From contig PLNE01000155.1 in assembly GCA_003141695.1 (NCBI GenBank), positions 58,954-101,294 on the forward strand: a DNA stretch of 42,341 nucleotides, written 5' to 3'. The notes beneath the pieces were generated by a model. The model had not been told where the DNA came from, did no database searches, and worked only from the letters and a program-made list of their open reading frames with translations. Source of the stretch: Candidatus Dormiibacterota bacterium (lineage in GTDB: Bacteria; Chloroflexota; Dormibacteria; Aeolococcales; Aeolococcaceae). Numbering within the stretch: the first letter of the stretch is position 1; every line of letters begins with the position of its first letter. The translations under genes were made by a program, and so were the position numbers. This document shows positions 25,861 through 35,065 of this stretch, one piece after another.

Positions 25861-27359
25861 CAGAAGAGCCCTCCCCCCGGGGTCCGCGCCTCCAGGTCGG
25901 CGGCCGTGAACGTGAGGGTGGCCAGCTCGGCGGCGCCGAGGGAGGGAAGGCGGGTGGCCAACTCCAGGAAGCTCTCCCGCTCCACCTCCGCGACCGTGTC
26001 CTTGGCCAGGTCCTGGAATTTGGCGATGTACTCGGCACGACCGAAGGGGCGCGCACCCAACGGGTGCGCATCGGCGACGGCGATCTCATCCTCGATCACA
26101 CCACCCTCCTCGAGCTCCACCACGACGCGTCCTCCGAACGCCCTCTCCCGGGGGTCGGCGGAGAGGTAGCGGCGGTTCCACACCGGGTCCTCGGCGGTGG
26201 TGATCCGGTGCCAGAGCGCGACCGTCTCGGGACGGCCCGCGCGCTCCGGCGCGTACGACTCCTGCCAGTCCCACGCGCCGTCCTCGAGAGCCACGGCCAA
26301 GATGTACATCAGCGAATGGTCGAGCGTCTCCCGCGAGGCGGTCGGGTCGAGCTTCTGAGGGTCGTTGGCGCCGGTCCCGATCACGTGATGGGTGTGGTGG
26401 CTGGTGTGGATGGTGATGGCGCGCACCCGCTGGAGGTCCGGGATGCTGCGCCGGAGCCGGCGGGCGAGGTCGATGAAGGCCTGCGCCTGGTACTCGGCCG
26501 CGTGCTCCTTGGTGTAGGTCTCGAGAATGGCGCGCCGCGCCTCGCCGGGACCGGGTAGGGCCACGTGATAGCAGGCTTCGGGGCCATCCAGGAGCACGGC
26601 GACGACCCCATCCTCGCCCTCGTAGATCGGTGCCGGCGACCTCTCACCGCGCATCGCCCGATCCACCGCCTCGATCGCCACCTTGCCGGCGAAGGCCGGC
26701 GCGTAGGCCTTCCAGGAGGAGATCTCGCCCTTTCGGGACTGCCGCGTCGCGGTGGTGGTGTGGAGCGCCTGGCCGATGGCCTGGAAGACGACCTCAGTGG
26801 GGAGACCGAGCAGGGCGCCGAGCCCGGCTGCCACCGACGGCCCGAGGTGGGCCACATGGTCGATGCCGTGGGCGTGGAGGGAGATCGAACGGGCCAGGTC
26901 GACCTGGACCTCGTAGGCGGTGGCCACCGCCCGGACCAGGTCCGCGCCGCCGCGGTGGCGGTGCTGGGCCACGGCCAGGAGTGGCGGGATGTTGTCCCCG
27001 GGATGGGAGTACTCGGCGCCGAGGAAGGTGTCGTGATAGTCGAGGTCGCGGACCGCGACCGAGTTGGCCCACGCCGCCCATTCCGGGGAGACCCGGGTGG
27101 AGCGCGCGCAGCCGAAGAGACTCGCACCCGGGGTGTAGGGGTGGCGCAGAGCCTGGGCGCGGGCGTTGGCCACCGGCGGTCGCGTGAGCGCGGCGGCAGC
27201 GACCGCGGCGTCGTCGATGAGGCGGTTGACCACCATCTCGGCGACGTCGTCGTCGACCGGGGCGGGGTCGGTGGCCAGAGCGGCCAGCTTCCAGGCCAGC
27301 TGCTCCGCGCGTGGCAGGTCGGCCGCGCTGGGGTGAACCCTGACCTCGTGCTCAATCAT
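25860..27359 (-). CDS. prpD: 2-methylcitrate dehydratase
   Basis: 499-aa MmgE/PrpD family enzyme that dehydrates 2-methylcitrate on the way to 2-methylisocitrate. Family features are [19 protein letters not shown] (about 105-123) and later a His/Ser-rich [19 protein letters not shown] (about 209-227). First gene of the operon prpD-prpB-prpC, coupled by a TGATG overlap to prpB. GGGAGA lies about 11 bases before ATG 27359. Confidence 0.92.
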   Translation of the reverse strand: MIEHEVRVHPSAADLPRAEQLAWKLAALATDPAPVDDDVAEMVVNRLIDDAAVAAAALTRPPVANARAQALRHPYTPGASLFGCARSTRVSPEWAAWANSVAVRDLDYHDTFLGAEYSHPGDNIPPLLAVAQHRHRGGADLVRAVATAYEVQVDLARSISLHAHGIDHVAHLGPSVAAGLGALLGLPTEVVFQAIGQALHTTTATRQSRKGEISSWKAYAPAFAGKVAIEAVDRAMRGERSPAPIYEGEDGVVAVLLDGPEACYHVALPGPGEARRAILETYTKEHAAEYQAQAFIDLARRLRRSIPDLQRVRAITIHTSHHTHHVIGTGANDPQKLDPTASRETLDHSLMYILAVALEDGAWDWQESYAPERAGRPETVALWHRITTAEDPVWNRRYLSADPRERAFGGRVVVELEEGGVIEDEIAVADAHPLGARPFGRAEYIAKFQDLAKDTVAEVERESFLELATRLPSLGAAELATLTFTAADLEARTPGGGLF

Positions 27360-27599
27360 CGGCAGCCGTCTCCCGTGGGCTCGAAAGATGCCAGCCTGAG
27401 GCTAGCAGGGTCGCGAGGGGCGACCGTGGTGGACGGCTGTCTCGGGACATCGTGGACACCCTTCACGGAGGGTCGCCGCCACGGGGCTCGAGCGCTAGGT
27501 CGTCGATGCGGTGGTTCTGAAAGATGGAGCCCTCGGGAGATCGCCCGCCGAGAGGGCCGCGCGCCAACTCAGCCGGCGTCCGGGTGAGCGCTGTGGGGA

Positions 27600-27643
27600 G
27601 AGCCGCCCCCTGCGCGCCGGGACCCGGCGTGAGGGAGCGGCTC
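27600..27643 (-). terminator. Strong nested hairpin behind the GH15 gene
   Basis: Outer arms GAGCCGC (27600-27606) and GCGGCTC (27637-27643) enclose a second perfect stem, CGCCGGG / CCCGGCG (27615-27629). It begins seven bases after the GH15 stop. No U-tract follows, so it could equally be a 3' stabilising hairpin. The rest of 27360-27650 shows no gene and holds the presumed prpD promoter. Confidence 0.5.
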
Positions 27644-27650
27644 AACGCCG

Positions 27651-30600
27651 TCAGGGCACGGTGACACCCTGGAGGACGACCGGAGCGGCGGTGGGATCCA
27701 GCTCCTGCTGGACGCTGAGGCCCATCGGCGGGATGGTGTCCATCACGTACGGCACGTTGGTGACGTAGCCGCCACTCACCTGCTCGAAGCTGGAGGTGCA
27801 GATGGTCGGCTCCGGCAGCATCGCTGCCTCCGCGGCGGTGCAGACCGCGAAGCTGTAGCCGCCAGTGGGGTCGTCCGCAGGGACGGGGACGAACTGGCGT
27901 GCGTTATAGAAGCCATAGCCGTTCTGACCGGCCAGGGTGAGGGTGAACGTCCAGCCGGCCCACGCTGATGGCGCGGTGGATGTCGGGGCTCCCAGGGTGG
28001 AGGCGGGGACGGTGATGGTGACCAGACCGGGGGTGAAGCCCCCCGAGGGTGTGAGCTGGGCGGCCGAGACCTGGGGCGTGCCCAGGCCGCCACCGCAGCT
28101 GGGGTAGGAGTAGTTCAGCCCGGAGGTGGTGGTCGACGGCGTGACCCAGCAGTCGGTGCCGAAGCCGTCCACCTCGATCACCTGGTTCCAGGCGTCAGCG
28201 CTCGCGATCGAGTAGTTGAAGGGGCTCGCCGCGGCCGTCGACTGGAGCTCTCCGGCAGGGGCGCTCCCGCTCGGGGCATGGATGTACAGATCGAACAGCT
28301 GGGCTCCGTCCAGGGAGCCGAAGGTGGACACCATGTTCTGGATGCCGATCTGGAAGCTCACCGTCGAGCCCGAGTCGATGACCACGAATGCGTCGGAACC
28401 GGCGCTGCAGCCGGTGCCCGGGGTGGCGGGGGTGACGACGTCGCCGAGGCGCAGGGAATCGGGTGCGAAGGCGGAGTTGGTCGGGTAGGCGTACACGCCG
28501 GTGGACGCGGTGTACGGCGAGTAGCCGGGCCCGTTGCCACCGCCTGTGGCCGCCGGGACGCAGAGCACGTCAGTTCCGGAGACCAGGAGGTTGGTAACCG
28601 TGAAGATCGTCTCGTTGGTGGCGCCACCGGCGGTCACCGCGACCTCGATCGAGTTGCTCCCCGTCTTGAGGCTCACCGACGAGCTGAAGCTCCCCGTCGT
28701 GCCGGCGGTCACCGTGGTGATGGTCGTGCTTGGAGAGGTCGCGCCGAGGGCCGTGCCGGTGACCGCGATGTCCACCCTTGCGTTCGGCGCGGTCGTTCCG
28801 CTCACTGTGGTGGTGGCGGAGTCAACGGTCACCGACGGTCGGATCAGGTTCATGGGAACGTTGCCACCGCTCACCGAGAGCGGAGTCGAGACGCTGAGCG
28901 GCGCGGTGGCCGGCGCGCTGGGCAGGTACCGATCGGCGACGATGCTGGGTTGCTCGAGGAGCGTTCCGGTCTGCATGTCGCGCAGCAGCCGGAGCAGCTG
29001 GGCCTGGGCCCACGTGAGGGGAGCCGCAGAGCCGTCGGGCTGCCCGTCAGTCAGGCCGATCGAGGCCGTGGTGGGATCCGACCCGTACGGCGAGGCCGGC
29101 ACGTTGGCGTAGTTCCAAATCTGCTCCGGGATCAGGCCGACGCCGCTTGCCGAGTTGAGCATGAAGGAGAGGTCGGCCTGGAGAGCCGACGAGTTGCCGG
29201 CCAGGATCTGGTACTCGCCGTTCTCTCCGGAGAGCACCGGCCACGGATGTCCCGTGCCCGTGTCCGTCGTGGACCACGGCTCGCCGGTAAGCGGGCAGTT
29301 GCCGTTAGCCTGGGACTCGACCGCGGCGGTGTCACAGTCGCCGTAGCCATCACCGTTGTAGCGCATGATCCCGGTGCCCGACGGGGTGGAGGTCTCGATG
29401 GTGTTGGTCACCACGGCGAGCGAGTTGACCACCGTGGAGTTGTTGGCGGGCAGCTCACCGAGTCGGGTGAGCTCGAGGAAGCCCTGGTCGATGACCAATC
29501 GCTGGTCGACCTGGTTGTTGTTGCCATTGCCGAGCGAGTACGTCACTCCGGCGGCGTTCGGGTCACCGGTCTTGTCCACCCGGATGAAGTAGGGGCTGCT
29601 GGAGAGCGGGCCGTCAGTGGTCACATCGGTGGTCAGGATGAGCTGGCGGAAGTCGTCGGCGGTGGCCAGGAAGAGGCGCTGCGAGGCGGTGTCCCCCTGC
29701 ACCTGGGCGATCGCGGCGGCCGCGACCAGGCCGGCCACCTCATCGGCCATGGTGGACGGTGAGAAGCCGGTCTGCTCCTCCCAGCGCTCCACCCCGTCGG
29801 CGGGGCCGTTGGCCACCAGGAAGTCCGCCGCCGGCTTGATGTGGTCCTTGTAGAGCGTGGCGTTGCCGGCGAGGCCCGCTTGCCACGCGGCCAGGATGGG
29901 ATCGGCGGTCTCGTCGAGCTGGAGCCCGCCGGTGTCCGGCGCCGCCTCACCGTTCAGCAGCCCGTTGCGCGGGAAGCTGCCATTGGGCAGCTGCATGTCG
30001 TCGAACCAGTACTCGACCATCTGGCGGGCTGTGCCGAGGTCACCGTCCGCCAGGAAGCCGGTGAAGGTCTCGTAGGCGTCGCGGGGGAAGACCTCACGGT
30101 AGGAGCCGAAGTAGGGAGCCAGGTTGTCTCCCTGCGGCGTGCCGGCGGATACCGCCTGCCCCCACGGGCTGGACAGCGAGGCGACCGTCGCCCCCGCGAA
30201 GGTCTTGTCCTCGCTGGCCTTGAGGACATTGGCGCTCAGCCAGTACGCCTGCTGGTCCGCAGCGTCCAGAGTGGTGCCGGTGGGAGACGCGGGGCCGGCC
30301 GGCGAGCAGAGCTGGGCATCGTAGCCCAGCCACTGCAGCTGGTACCCGAGGAAGGTCAGGATGAAGGGGCTGGCCGACGCCTGAAGGGCGGCGTCGAGGG
30401 CGCCGGGCTCGGAGCTGCCGAAGCCCAGGGCGACAGTCTCGCTGCTGACGGCGCTCGGACGAAGGGGGGTGGATAGCCCCGCCGCCTTGGCCACGGCGGC
30501 CGCGATCGCTGCTGAGGTCAGGCTGGCCACGCCGGTGGCCGTCGGGTCGGTCAGGACGTTGCCGGGGCGGCAGGTGCCGCCCCCGGTGAAGCCTCCGCCG

Positions 30601-32072
30601 GCGTAGGCCCCCAGGGCGCGTGCGCTGCTCCCGAGTCCGGCGGCCGCGTCAGCCGAGGTACCCGGGCCGGCACCCGGGCCGGCACCGAGGCTCAGCTCAA
30701 CCGTCTGGACGACGTTGCCGTCGTTCGCATCCGGGGCGGTGGAGGTCAGCGACTGGGACGCGTCGAGCTCGTTCAGTCCATCGCTGGAGGCTCCGACGAA
30801 CCCCGTCTCGACGGCCGAGAAGGGCGTGCTCCCCGCCATGGCCGCGTAGATCGGGGTGGCGTAGCTGCGGTTCACCGCGTCGGTGAAGGAATTGGTGGAA
30901 TAGGAGAGCGGGACGGGGCCGCGGCTCGTGGAGACGATCGTCGCCGACTCACCGCCCGCGTTGGCGCTGCCTCCACCGGCGTGGCCGTTGAGCAGGGGGT
31001 TGAAGCGCAGGTAGAGGTGGAGACCGGGGGCGGCGCCCGGCAGGGGCACCAGGCTGTACTCCATCACAACGGCCTCGGTCGAGGGGTCCGTGATGAAGTC
31101 GCTGACGATGGCGAAGTGGTGCGCGCTGTCCAGGGCAACCACCTGGCAGGCCATGCCGGTGACCCCCAACGAGCTCACCGTGTAGGTCATGTCGCGAGGC
31201 TGGAGGGCGGTGAACCCCGACCCGGTGACGATCGAGTCCAGGGTCTTGACGTCGGTGTTATCGATGGTCGGTGCGTAGACGTCCGAGAGCTCACCGTCTG
31301 CCAACGTGTACCAGACCTGGGAGGCGGTGTCGGCGGCCGTGCCGACGCAATCCTTGCGAGCATCGTCGTAGTAGGAGAGGGATCCCGGCGCCCCGGCGGC
31401 CTCGGTTGCGGGGCTGCCGACGCTCAGGTCAAAGATATGCATGGCGTTGACGCCGCTGCCGATCCCCGTCGACACCGCGGGCAGGGTCACCGTGGCCACC
31501 GCCTTCGACGGGTTGATGGGAATTGCCGCGTAGGAGAGGCTCACGGGCGTAGACCCACTCGGGTCCCAGCCCCCCGTCGTGGCCAGGAGGTCGGTGCCGC
31601 TCGCGGCCGAGGAGTCGATCCAGTCGGCCAGGGTCACCGATGCGCTGGACGTGGTGTGGTCGGTGTAGGTGACCGTGAACGTCCCGGTCGCCGACCCATA
31701 CGCCGAGGCTCCGATGAGGCCCAATGTGGTCCCACGGCCGGAGAGGGAGACGGTCTGCCCCTCGGCGACGACGTTGTCCGGAGTTCCGGGAGCGACGTTG
31801 GGCCAGGTGATGGGGAGGCCGTCATGGAGGAGCTGCTTCCCCGGGACCAGCCCGTCCTCGGCGAGGTCGGTGGAGGAGTAGGAGTCTCCGATCCCGTCGA
31901 AGTTGCCGGGGCCCGGGGTCGCCGGATTGGTGATCCCGGTGTTGTCGAAGGCCTGCGCCAGGGAGACCGCCGTGACTGCCCGGACTGCGGGGGAGGCCGC
32001 TGCCACGATCCCCAGGCTCAGGACCGACGTTGCGAAGAGCGCACCAAACCGCCGATGACGAGCACGACGCAT
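27651..32072 (-). CDS. Secreted GH15 glucodextranase/glucoamylase, multidomain
   Basis: 1473-aa exported glycoside hydrolase that cleaves alpha-glucan chains from their ends outside the cell. Order of parts: signal peptide (1-32); an actinobacterial-type N-terminal module with FDNTGITNP and NFDGIGDSYSS (about 40-190); a glucodextranase N domain (VWYTLADGELSDVYAPTID); the (alpha/alpha)6 GH15 catalytic domain (about 600-1060); an Ig-like module; and a glucodextranase C-terminal domain (about 1165-1473). The expected catalytic acids are Glu in QLDETADP (about E721) and in PEQIWNY (about E983). GGGAGG before ATG 32072 sets the start. No anchor or sorting motif seen at the C-terminus. Confidence 0.9.
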   Translation of the reverse strand: MRRARHRRFGALFATSVLSLGIVAAASPAVRAVTAVSLAQAFDNTGITNPATPGPGNFDGIGDSYSSTDLAEDGLVPGKQLLHDGLPITWPNVAPGTPDNVVAEGQTVSLSGRGTTLGLIGASAYGSATGTFTVTYTDHTTSSASVTLADWIDSSAASGTDLLATTGGWDPSGSTPVSLSYAAIPINPSKAVATVTLPAVSTGIGSGVNAMHIFDLSVGSPATEAAGAPGSLSYYDDARKDCVGTAADTASQVWYTLADGELSDVYAPTIDNTDVKTLDSIVTGSGFTALQPRDMTYTVSSLGVTGMACQVVALDSAHHFAIVSDFITDPSTEAVVMEYSLVPLPGAAPGLHLYLRFNPLLNGHAGGGSANAGGESATIVSTSRGPVPLSYSTNSFTDAVNRSYATPIYAAMAGSTPFSAVETGFVGASSDGLNELDASQSLTSTAPDANDGNVVQTVELSLGAGPGAGPGTSADAAAGLGSSARALGAYAGGGFTGGGTCRPGNVLTDPTATGVASLTSAAIAAAVAKAAGLSTPLRPSAVSSETVALGFGSSEPGALDAALQASASPFILTFLGYQLQWLGYDAQLCSPAGPASPTGTTLDAADQQAYWLSANVLKASEDKTFAGATVASLSSPWGQAVSAGTPQGDNLAPYFGSYREVFPRDAYETFTGFLADGDLGTARQMVEYWFDDMQLPNGSFPRNGLLNGEAAPDTGGLQLDETADPILAAWQAGLAGNATLYKDHIKPAADFLVANGPADGVERWEEQTGFSPSTMADEVAGLVAAAAIAQVQGDTASQRLFLATADDFRQLILTTDVTTDGPLSSSPYFIRVDKTGDPNAAGVTYSLGNGNNNQVDQRLVIDQGFLELTRLGELPANNSTVVNSLAVVTNTIETSTPSGTGIMRYNGDGYGDCDTAAVESQANGNCPLTGEPWSTTDTGTGHPWPVLSGENGEYQILAGNSSALQADLSFMLNSASGVGLIPEQIWNYANVPASPYGSDPTTASIGLTDGQPDGSAAPLTWAQAQLLRLLRDMQTGTLLEQPSIVADRYLPSAPATAPLSVSTPLSVSGGNVPMNLIRPSVTVDSATTTVSGTTAPNARVDIAVTGTALGATSPSTTITTVTAGTTGSFSSSVSLKTGSNSIEVAVTAGGATNETIFTVTNLLVSGTDVLCVPAATGGGNGPGYSPYTASTGVYAYPTNSAFAPDSLRLGDVVTPATPGTGCSAGSDAFVVIDSGSTVSFQIGIQNMVSTFGSLDGAQLFDLYIHAPSGSAPAGELQSTAAASPFNYSIASADAWNQVIEVDGFGTDCWVTPSTTTSGLNYSYPSCGGGLGTPQVSAAQLTPSGGFTPGLVTITVPASTLGAPTSTAPSAWAGWTFTLTLAGQNGYGFYNARQFVPVPADDPTGGYSFAVCTAAEAAMLPEPTICTSSFEQVSGGYVTNVPYVMDTIPPMGLSVQQELDPTAAPVVLQGVTVP

Positions 32073-32506
32073 GGCCGTACCTCCCAATCCGAGCTCTTTC
32101 CGATCCGCCCCTCCAGCCCATTTCCCAGCCGGGCCGGAGCAAACGATGGAGAGGCGTACCGTGCGTGTCAAGCCAAGGAGGTGTGGCGGTGGCCACATCG
32201 ACGATCTTGGCGCGGACCAGCGCCTCCGTCACCGCAGGGTGGCGCTGCTCAATCCACCGACAGCTTCGACGCCATCCCCGCATGCTCGGCGCCTCGGCTG
32301 ACGGCCGGCCTCGTGCTCCGAAGCTCGATGGCCCGCCAAGCTGGCCAGCTCGGACTGTACGATCCGCGGGGTCGATTGTGCGCCGCTGTTAGCGGTCCGT
32401 GACGGCTTCATCCCCCGCTACGGGGTGGGCACACCTAGGCTCGAAGCCATGGTGCCTCCTGACGATGCCGCCAACGACGATGCGGCCCGCGCCCCACGGC
32501 TCCGCA
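32073..32506. other. Intergenic region between divergent GH15 and beta-propeller genes
   Basis: No gene supported. The left part must hold the GH15 promoter. A short minus-strand frame around 32160-32283 (RWIEQRHPAVTEALVRAK) reads like coding sequence but has no recognisable ends or start site, so it is at most a gene remnant. Confidence 0.4.
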
Positions 32507-34732
32507 ATGGCTCCCCGCCCATCGACCGCGCCCAAGGTGACGATCAGCTCGACGCCGGCATGCGGCAGCCGTAGTCAGGTGCCTGGTCGCGCCCTTCGCT
32601 TGGTCTTCGCCGCGGGGCTGGCCCTGCTGACCCCTCTGGTGTGGATTTCAGTGCCGGGGGACACTGCCCTTGCGGCTGGAGCACAGCTGCAACTGACCCC
32701 GGACAACAACACGCAGTGGGTCCTGCCCTACGACACCGCCATTCATCGGGAGGTGGTCGCCAGGAACACCGGCAGCTCGCTGGGCGTCTGGTACATGGCC
32801 ACGGCGACGAGCACCGGAGGGGACATCATCTGCATGCCGCAACCGGGCTTTCTCTACCTGGCGCCGGGGGAGAGCGAGCGGATCGAGTGTGCCGCCGACA
32901 TCAACTTGATCGACCCATCCAGCAACAACTGGGTCTCAGGCCAGACCCACGCCATCGGGGTCACCCTGCAGTTCTACGCCGGCGACACGAGCGGCGACAC
33001 CCCCTCGGGCCCGCCCAGCGCGACCCTGGTTCTCAACAACATGGTGACCGGCGGCTGGCCGCCTCCTTCGGCCCCCCCTTCCAATGAAACCCCCAACAAC
33101 GCCACCCTGGCCATCACGGTGGTGGATCAGGCGGGGAAGCCCATCCCCGACGCTCAGATTCAGGCCAGCAACGAGGAGAGCCGCTGGCAAGGCACGGTCA
33201 GCGCCGACGACAACGGCACTGTGGCTCTGCAGGTCGAGGCGCACCTCCGGCCGTTCTCGAGCACCTGGCAGCAGTTCAACTTGGTGGTTTCTGCCTCGGG
33301 TTATGCGGACGCTTATCTGCTCGAGTCTCCCGAGACCGGGAAGACCGAGCCGGTGACGGTCAGATTGCACGCACCGACAGTGTCTGCAAGTTACCAGCAG
33401 GTTCTCGACTTCGACACCGGCATGCCCCCGGCTCGTTCGGCAGGCAGCGCCGATGGTCGTTACCTGGTGACGGTCTCCTACGAGGATTCGCCGCTGCCGG
33501 CAAGCTACGTCGAAAGCAACTCCTACCTGGATTACTTCGACTTGCAGACCGGGACGCACCTCTGGCGCTACCTACTGAGCAGCACCGTGCTGGGTGTGGA
33601 CATCTCGGCTGACGGCCAGTACGTCGCGGTTCCCTATCAGGGCAGTGTCACCCAGCAGTCGGCCAAGGACGATGTGCTCCTTCTCGACCACTCTGGCAAC
33701 GTCGTCTGGAAGTACCAGGCAGACGCGACCAACGGGGCGCCAATTCCGGTCTCCTGGGCTGGGCTGCCCACCACGGCGCCGCTCTTCGGTGGCGTCTACA
33801 ACGTCAAGTTCTCACCGGATGGGAGCTCGCTCGCCTACGGGACCATCAATGGATTGGTTGTCGTCCTCAACACGCAGACCCACGCGGTGCAGACCCAGAC
33901 CTTTGTGCGCGAGCAGGTTCGGCAGCTCGCCTGGAGCTCAGACGGTTCCCGTCTCTATGCCTCGGCAGGTGACAACAACCTCTATGCGATAGATGCGACC
34001 ACGGGCAACATCCTCTGGCAGACAGATGTTGGGGGCTGGGCGCTCGACTGGTCGATCTCCCAAGACTATGCCCTGGTGAGCGCTAAGGAGGGCTACGCGA
34101 TCTCCCTGGTGCGTCTCTCGGACGGCAAGCTGCTGTGGCAGTATCCGACCCTCGACGTTTCCTTCGCACTCTCCATAAGCCCGGACCAGACCCACTTCAT
34201 ATCGGCGATCGACAACGGCACCGCCCCCGGGGTCGCCGTCTTTGATCTCGCCGGCAACGTTGTCTGGAGCGTCGGGGACGACGCGGTGGCGGCCGCCTGG
34301 TCGGGCAACAGCCGGTATGCAGCGGTGATCGAGAATATTGCCCAGAGCACGGGTCCCTCAAGTGCGACCAGTGGTCCTTCCCCCACGATCGACAGCGTCA
34401 ACCTCTTCACCAGTGGTGGTGAGCTGGTGTGGTCCAAGGTTCTGGACACCCCGAACGGCCCCTGGGACCATGGGGAGGCCGGGGTCACCTATCTCTCACA
34501 AGATGGATCCACCCTGGTGGTCGGTGATAGCGCCAACGGGCATGTGTACATCTTCAAAGGCACGCTGGCCACCACTGCCACCCCGACGCCGACGCCCAAG
34601 TCTTCAGACACCCTTCCCGCGCCCGTCAGTGCGAAACCTGCCGGCTCGCCACCCCTGATCGCCGGCATCATCCTTCTGGTCGCTCTCGCAACCATCTGCT
34701 CGGCGCTCTTCCTTCGTCGCCGCCGTCGCTGA
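32507..34732 (+). CDS. Secreted, C-terminally anchored PQQ/WD-like beta-propeller protein
   Basis: About 741 aa. An export signal (ALRLVFAAGLALLTPLVW, cut near ALA-AGAQL) is followed by a beta-sandwich domain (GESERIECAADI). Next come a carboxypeptidase-regulatory-like module (VVDQAGKPIPDAQIQASNEE) and a PQQ/WD-type propeller (DISADGQYVAV, KFSPDGSSLAYGT, GSRLYASAGDNNLYAIDATT, GNILWQTDVGG). A Thr/Pro/Ser linker, one transmembrane helix (PLIAGIILLVALATICSALF) and a RRRRR tail close the protein. The architecture indicates an outer-face sensor or structural protein. The start is uncertain: in-frame ATGs at 32465 and 32507 and GTG 32579 all keep the signal peptide. Confidence 0.75.
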   Translation: MAPRPSTAPKVTISSTPACGSRSQVPGRALRLVFAAGLALLTPLVWISVPGDTALAAGAQLQLTPDNNTQWVLPYDTAIHREVVARNTGSSLGVWYMATATSTGGDIICMPQPGFLYLAPGESERIECAADINLIDPSSNNWVSGQTHAIGVTLQFYAGDTSGDTPSGPPSATLVLNNMVTGGWPPPSAPPSNETPNNATLAITVVDQAGKPIPDAQIQASNEESRWQGTVSADDNGTVALQVEAHLRPFSSTWQQFNLVVSASGYADAYLLESPETGKTEPVTVRLHAPTVSASYQQVLDFDTGMPPARSAGSADGRYLVTVSYEDSPLPASYVESNSYLDYFDLQTGTHLWRYLLSSTVLGVDISADGQYVAVPYQGSVTQQSAKDDVLLLDHSGNVVWKYQADATNGAPIPVSWAGLPTTAPLFGGVYNVKFSPDGSSLAYGTINGLVVVLNTQTHAVQTQTFVREQVRQLAWSSDGSRLYASAGDNNLYAIDATTGNILWQTDVGGWALDWSISQDYALVSAKEGYAISLVRLSDGKLLWQYPTLDVSFALSISPDQTHFISAIDNGTAPGVAVFDLAGNVVWSVGDDAVAAAWSGNSRYAAVIENIAQSTGPSSATSGPSPTIDSVNLFTSGGELVWSKVLDTPNGPWDHGEAGVTYLSQDGSTLVVGDSANGHVYIFKGTLATTATPTPTPKSSDTLPAPVSAKPAGSPPLIAGIILLVALATICSALFLRRRRR

Positions 34733-34796
34733 CCTTTCGGCCGGACGACCCCTCCCGCCTCCCGGTCGGCTCCGACGCCTGCCTCACCTTCAAGGT

Positions 34797-34839
34797 CCAG
34801 GATGTCCTGAGACAGGTGCCCAGGATGTCCTGAGATAGG
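34797..34839 (+). repeat. Tandem 20-bp repeat next to the left att-like repeat
   Basis: CCAGGATGTCCTGAGACAGG (34797-34816) is repeated at 34820-34839 with one difference (T for C), a 23-bp period. Each unit contains the palindrome AGGATGTCCT. It sits a few bases from the tRNA-fragment repeat. It could be integrase arm-type sites or a transposon end remnant; no transposase is visible. Confidence 0.5.
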
Positions 34840-34843
34840 ACGG

Positions 34844-34967
34844 TGGAGCCCAAGGTGGGAATCGAACCCACGACCTACGCCTTACCAAGGCGTTGCTCTG
34901 AGAAAGCACCATTTTGAATACAAAACCGGTCTACCACGGGGGTTAGGCCGACGCATTTCAGGTTCTT
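34844..34967 (-). repeat. 124-bp direct repeat, left copy, with tRNA-Thr(GGU) 3' fragment
   Basis: On the minus strand 34898-34844 reads as the last 55 nt of a tRNA: anticodon stem ACGCC/GGCGT with loop TTGGTAA (anticodon GGT, Thr), variable loop, T arm GTGGG-TTCGATT-CCCAC, acceptor strand CTTGGGC, and encoded CCA. The matching 5' acceptor strand GCCCAAG and a D arm are missing, so it is not a working tRNA. A 69-bp flank (34899-34967) also matches the other copy in the same length, ending in a 33-bp stretch with no difference. Reads as an attachment-site duplication. Confidence 0.75.
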
Positions 34968-35029
34968 TCAGTGCGCTGAGGGGCTGGGCGGCGTGGCGCC
35001 ATCGGGGACCGGTGCTAGGGAAAGAGCCC

Positions 35030-35059
35030 TTGGTCAAGTTGCTTTTGTTGGGGTATTAT
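35030..35059 (+). promoter_or_regulatory. Probable promoter of the AbiE operon, leaderless start
   Basis: TTGGTC (35030) and TATTAT (35054) with an 18-bp spacer. The start of transcription expected about seven bases after the -10 box falls on ATG 35066, so the mRNA would be leaderless; no Shine-Dalgarno site is seen ahead of that ATG. Confidence 0.4.
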
Positions 35060-35065
35060 GGCGCC

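Noticed and set aside
34844-34948. A complete but interrupted tRNA-Thr gene
   Set aside because: GCCTAAC (minus, 34948-34942) could pair with six of seven bases of the acceptor strand, and GTGGTAGA looks like a D loop, but no D stem forms and about 29 nt are extra. A fragment at an attachment site is simpler.
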